From Macrolepiota albuminosa (Eukaryota; Basidiomycota; Agaricomycetes; Agaricales; Agaricaceae), in assembly GCA_027475525.1 (NCBI GenBank), contig JAMWFC010000113.1, positions 2,654,001 to 2,718,000 on the forward strand: DNA of 64,000 bases, written 5' to 3'. The translations under genes were made by a program, and so were the position numbers. The notes beneath the pieces were generated by a model, which saw nothing but the letters and a program-made list of their open reading frames with translations, was not told where the DNA came from and did no database searches. This document shows positions 60,360-64,000 of this stretch, in pieces. The stretch's first letter is position 1. Each line of letters begins with the position of its first letter.

Positions 60360-60937
60360 TTTCACACCTGAGGTAGTGCAAAATTTTATAGACTATTCCA
60401 TGGATTTTTTTAAGAACAAGAAAGTGGCTGAGGTAGACCAGATGTGGCAAGTATACACAGTGTTTAAAGATCATCATATCTACACCTCTTAGTGCCTTTC
60501 TTTAGCAACTCTCCCATGTTTCTTAGTGCTTTTTCTTAGCAACTCTTAGCATTCTTGTATTGCATTTTGAAGCCTTACACAAGTGCTTTCAATCACCCAC
60601 TTTCCTTGCCAGCAACCTCTTGTCTACTGTGCATTCTCTGGGACCTGTCTGGAACTTTTTCACACACTTAGCATGTCCAAAGCCATATTGACTAAGTAGC
60701 TGTACTAGTGATAGTGTATCCTCCAGCTCAATTTAGGCATCATCAATGTTTTTGGCATAGCCAGGCCTCTATAAAAAGGCTATCACTAACTAGGAGATGG
60801 TAACAGAACAACTATTTGTGCCCCTTCAATTCTGAGATCCAAATTTTGAGTCTTGACTTCTTGATATTCTGGAAGAATCGTTCTATGTTTTCACCACTTT
60901 GGACACATTATGTGTTTTCATTCACAATCAGATTTTG

Positions 60938-61168
60938 TCAGGGGACTCCTCATTTCTTCCTTTTTTTACTCCTTATCTCTTCACTGTCCTTTTATTCATT
61001 CTCTTACTTCTTCTGACATTATTTCATTTTACTGTTTCTATTCTTTCAACACTATCTGTTAGTATTATTCTTAGCCCCTGAGGTGCTTTGGTTTTTTAGC
61101 TACCATTCAGACAAGTGTGGGCCCCTTAGCACTGCTTCCAGACCACTTACATAAGCCAGAGTTTGCCA
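60938..61168. repeat. Imperfect direct repeat, second copy
   Basis: Second copy of the 230-bp repeat, about 810 bp away; shared landmarks TTAGTATTATTCT and TCAGACAAGTGTGGGCCC. Confidence 0.6.
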
Positions 61169-63093
61169 GAGTTTGCCTCTTATTTGTGCAATTATTTGTA
61201 TAGGCAATTTTTGAGTTTTTAAGATTTTATTGTACTGTACAGTTATTTCACATGCTTCAGAGGCCCCAGAAGCATCCAACCTGGCATAGAGAATCTTTAG
61301 ACTTGTTTTCTTTGAATCTCCCTCTGCCAGGTGAATAGCTATCATGATATTGTTAGTATATATTCTAATACACTTTGGATCTCCTTCTGCCAGCTGTGTG
61401 ACTGAGCCACAGCCTCTAGAGGTTGTCCTTACAAATTTCAGTCAGCTAGGCTGACTATGCATATATATATGAGGTTACTTTCCTAGCTCACATATTTTTT
61501 GCTAACTACTAGCTATAGCAAAAAGCTATGGCAATTGAAAAAGAGAGGCTCCAATATCTTGATTAGTATGGGACTCCCTATCGATAGGCTTCTACTTGGG
61601 CTGAGCATATCAAGGAACACTATTGATAGGCTTCTACTCAGGCTGAGTGCATCAAGAGACATTATAGGCCTATCAACACTTGACATGCTAAAGACTTTAA
61701 TAAACTTTTTAGACACAGGACATCTCTGGCTTTGGTGCCCTGTTACAGGCTTTACTTATTAGTCTCAACCACTATTTATCAGTCTTTCAGCACAAACTGA
61801 TTATTGACTTTAAAAATTTAAGAGGCTCAGAACTCATAATGCTAGTGTGATGGTGGGGAGGTGACTCTGGCTAAACTCTGATTGATTCCAAAAGGAGTTA
61901 GCAATAGACACTGCCATTTGATGAGGCACCTCAATTAGAAGTCTAAAGAATCAATGATGACAAGACAGGATATATTCAAGCCTGACATTTTAATCTGTCA
62001 GAAAATAATACAATGTTTAGCACCAACATATAACAAAGTTACAGATTTAGTGAAAGCTTAAATTCATACAATACAGAATCAGATCAAACTGGTCTATTGA
62101 TTATATAGTGTAAAACAAAAATAAGCTGCTTAATAAGCAGCAGGTATGTAAGTATTTATAATATTGTAAATAAAATTTTATTATAATAATATAATATAAT
62201 TTTATTTAATTCTACTAATTAAAAGCTATATGGCCATGGCCACATAATGTACTATACTACACAACATTAGTGCTTATAGCATTTGTCAAGGATTTTCTAA
62301 TCATACCCTGAAACAGCTTAGCCAATCAGAATTATATTAAAAAGTAAGCAGACTTGTACAATTTTAAGTTAGTTTAGAGTTGTTATGGCCAATAAGCTAT
62401 AATGCTGTTGGTTGCTATTATCTATGTACTGCTAATTATTATTGACAGGTTGCTGTTAGCTGGAACCATAAAGAGAGGTGCTAATTGATAGCATTGCAGA
62501 TAAACTCATTTTGAAAATACAGTAGTGCATAATATAAAAGATAAATACTTCACATATAAATAATAACAAATTGTAAACTATTGAACACTTAGTTGTACTC
62601 AGCATTTAAATTGTGCTAGCTTGACTTAACTTTGTCACTAAGTTGGATGCTAGCATTTTTATCATTTTTATTATTTACAGTGCCATTTATAGACACATTT
62701 CATTGCACTATTTTTTTCTTTTCAATATTTTTGTCCAAGCTATGGCACTTATAGTTTGCAAAGTAGCATTTGAGGTGCTATCATCTAGTGTATTATCTTA
62801 TTACATTTGTTTTAAGCACACTGAGACTCTGTCAGGACTCTTTATATACTATGTATGCTAAATGCTGGAGACAGTATTATACTGCATAATATTCAGTGCA
62901 CTCAATTATAGTTGGCATCATTACTATTTATCATTAAGTGGAATGAGTAGCATGAAGCCAGTATTGACAACTATTAGCATTTAATCCTTCAGCAACAGGA
63001 CAATTATCACAGCTTCACATTTTAAAGATAGAATATATTTTTTCATTGAGCAAGATCTTTATATCTGCAAACTATGGATATATTACTATGCAC

Positions 63094-63098
<5 letters not shown>
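61169..63098. other. AT-rich repeat land, nothing coding recognised
   Basis: A short tandem pair of GATAGGCTTCTACT units lies at about 61578-61640, and a TATAATAATATAATATAATT tract at about 62180-62205. Decayed transposon DNA is likely. Confidence 0.4.
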
Positions 63099-63136
<38 letters not shown>

Positions 63137-63137
63137 C
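63099..63137. repeat. (AAC)13 microsatellite
   Basis: Thirteen perfect AAC units, followed by TTCACCCACGACCACCACCA; a shorter similar leader starts the LINE-like element at 25340. Confidence 0.9.
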
Positions 63138-64000
63138 TTCACCCACGACCACCACCATCCCCTAAGTGGGATCTTGTGTGCGTCGCTGTTGCTCTGTTCC
63201 GGCCGCTTTGGGGGACTGGACTGCCCATTGCCGTCGTTAGGCACAATTCCTTTTTACCGCACCTTGCGTGCGAGGTCTCGGATCCCTTCATCATAACCAC
63301 CGCCCTCACACTATCCACACCTTCCGAGAAAATGACCACCAGAAACTGCCAACCATCCATCCAGCGCACTACCTAGCATCCAGTATGCCACCGACACCAT
63401 TTATTAGCTATCCACTGGCGCAATCGACGTGAGACCACATCGTGTGAGAGGACACGTGCACTTTCGCATCGTGCATGAAGAACGCCAGATGCTGGGATAA
63501 GACGGATAAAAAAGGAAATTGTGATGCAGGGAGGGGATAAGGATAAGCACTAGTATGGACATAAAAACAAAAATATCTACTAGGTCTACCGAGGCGTACC
63601 CTTACAGGTATTGTCCTTAGCTATGTATTTAGCGGAGGTAGATATCAATCAAGTAACAAGTAACAAAGCTCTTCTCAAGCCCAATAAGCCCATGACAGAT
63701 CAAACTATTGACCTTACTCTTATGCTATTTCAATGATTCTCTGTCTCAGGCAAGACTATTGAGCACAACACACAAGTGTGTACTCAAAGATGAATTTTTT
63801 GACTATAATATAGAGGATGCAACTGCTAATCTATTTTGTAAACTCAGAGACTTTCCAATAGCCTTCTTTCCAGACTTATCAATGGCCTGACCATTGTACT
63901 ACTTTAAAACTATAACTTAGTCTGATTAGGGAGTGTGTAGCATAGCATGCTAGTTAGTAGACTTAGTAAAATTCAATTATATTTATTATAATTTAATTAA
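63138..64000. other. End of window, GC-rich then AT-rich, no supported gene
   Basis: 63138-63420 is GC-rich with open frames on both strands but no domain; the rest is AT-rich. Confidence 0.35.

Noticed and set aside
63138..63420. Open frames on both strands after the AAC microsatellite
   Set aside because: GC-rich sequence keeps frames open by chance; no domain or splice pattern was seen.

Overview
The window is nuclear DNA of a filamentous basidiomycete, most likely an agaricomycete mushroom. Genes are tightly packed and cut by many introns of about 41 to 75 nt with GT-AG (some GC-AG) ends. Recognisable proteins are fungal: Sec65/SRP19, GH18 chitinase, GH1 beta-glucosidase, SWC5, DCP1, ORC2. 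The mobile elements (Ngaro/DIRS, Helitron, copia, a possible Plavaka relic) are typical of mushrooms. No rRNA, tRNA or CRISPR array was found.

Layout. 1-23.5 kb is a gene-dense block: SRP19 (cut by the window edge) and a JTB-like membrane protein, divergent; a secreted GH18 chitinase; an F-box protein; a dihydroxyacetone kinase with broken frames; a SET-domain protein and SWC5, divergent; a Bin3/MePCE-type RNA methyltransferase; a USP deubiquitinase; an unknown acidic 610-residue protein; and a GH1 beta-glucosidase with about 17 exons. 23.5-29.9 kb is a graveyard of transposons: a miniature inverted-repeat element, a copia relic and a decayed LINE-like element that itself carries a solo LTR. 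30.4-32.7 kb returns to genes (NADAR-fold protein, ORC2). 32.9-39.0 kb is a well preserved tyrosine-recombinase retrotransposon with split direct repeats. 40.3-48.4 kb is a second gene block: a small secreted protein, DCP1, an unknown basic protein and a MATE transporter. 48.4-64 kb is AT-rich repeat land dominated by a minus-strand Helitron and a 61-bp satellite.

The genes are housekeeping and wall/carbohydrate genes with no shared pathway. Several sit head to head over short shared promoters (SRP19/JTB, SET/SWC5, unknown/GH1, DCP1/unknown).

The most striking structural signal is not a classical feature. Eleven separate places carry an adjacent direct duplication with a period of exactly 77 bp, in unrelated sequence (kinase, protease, promoter, Helitron, satellite). 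One constant length across unrelated sequence points to an assembly joint (k-mer overlap of 77 left uncollapsed) rather than biology. Several reading-frame breaks lie beside these joints, so 'broken' genes here should be read with care.
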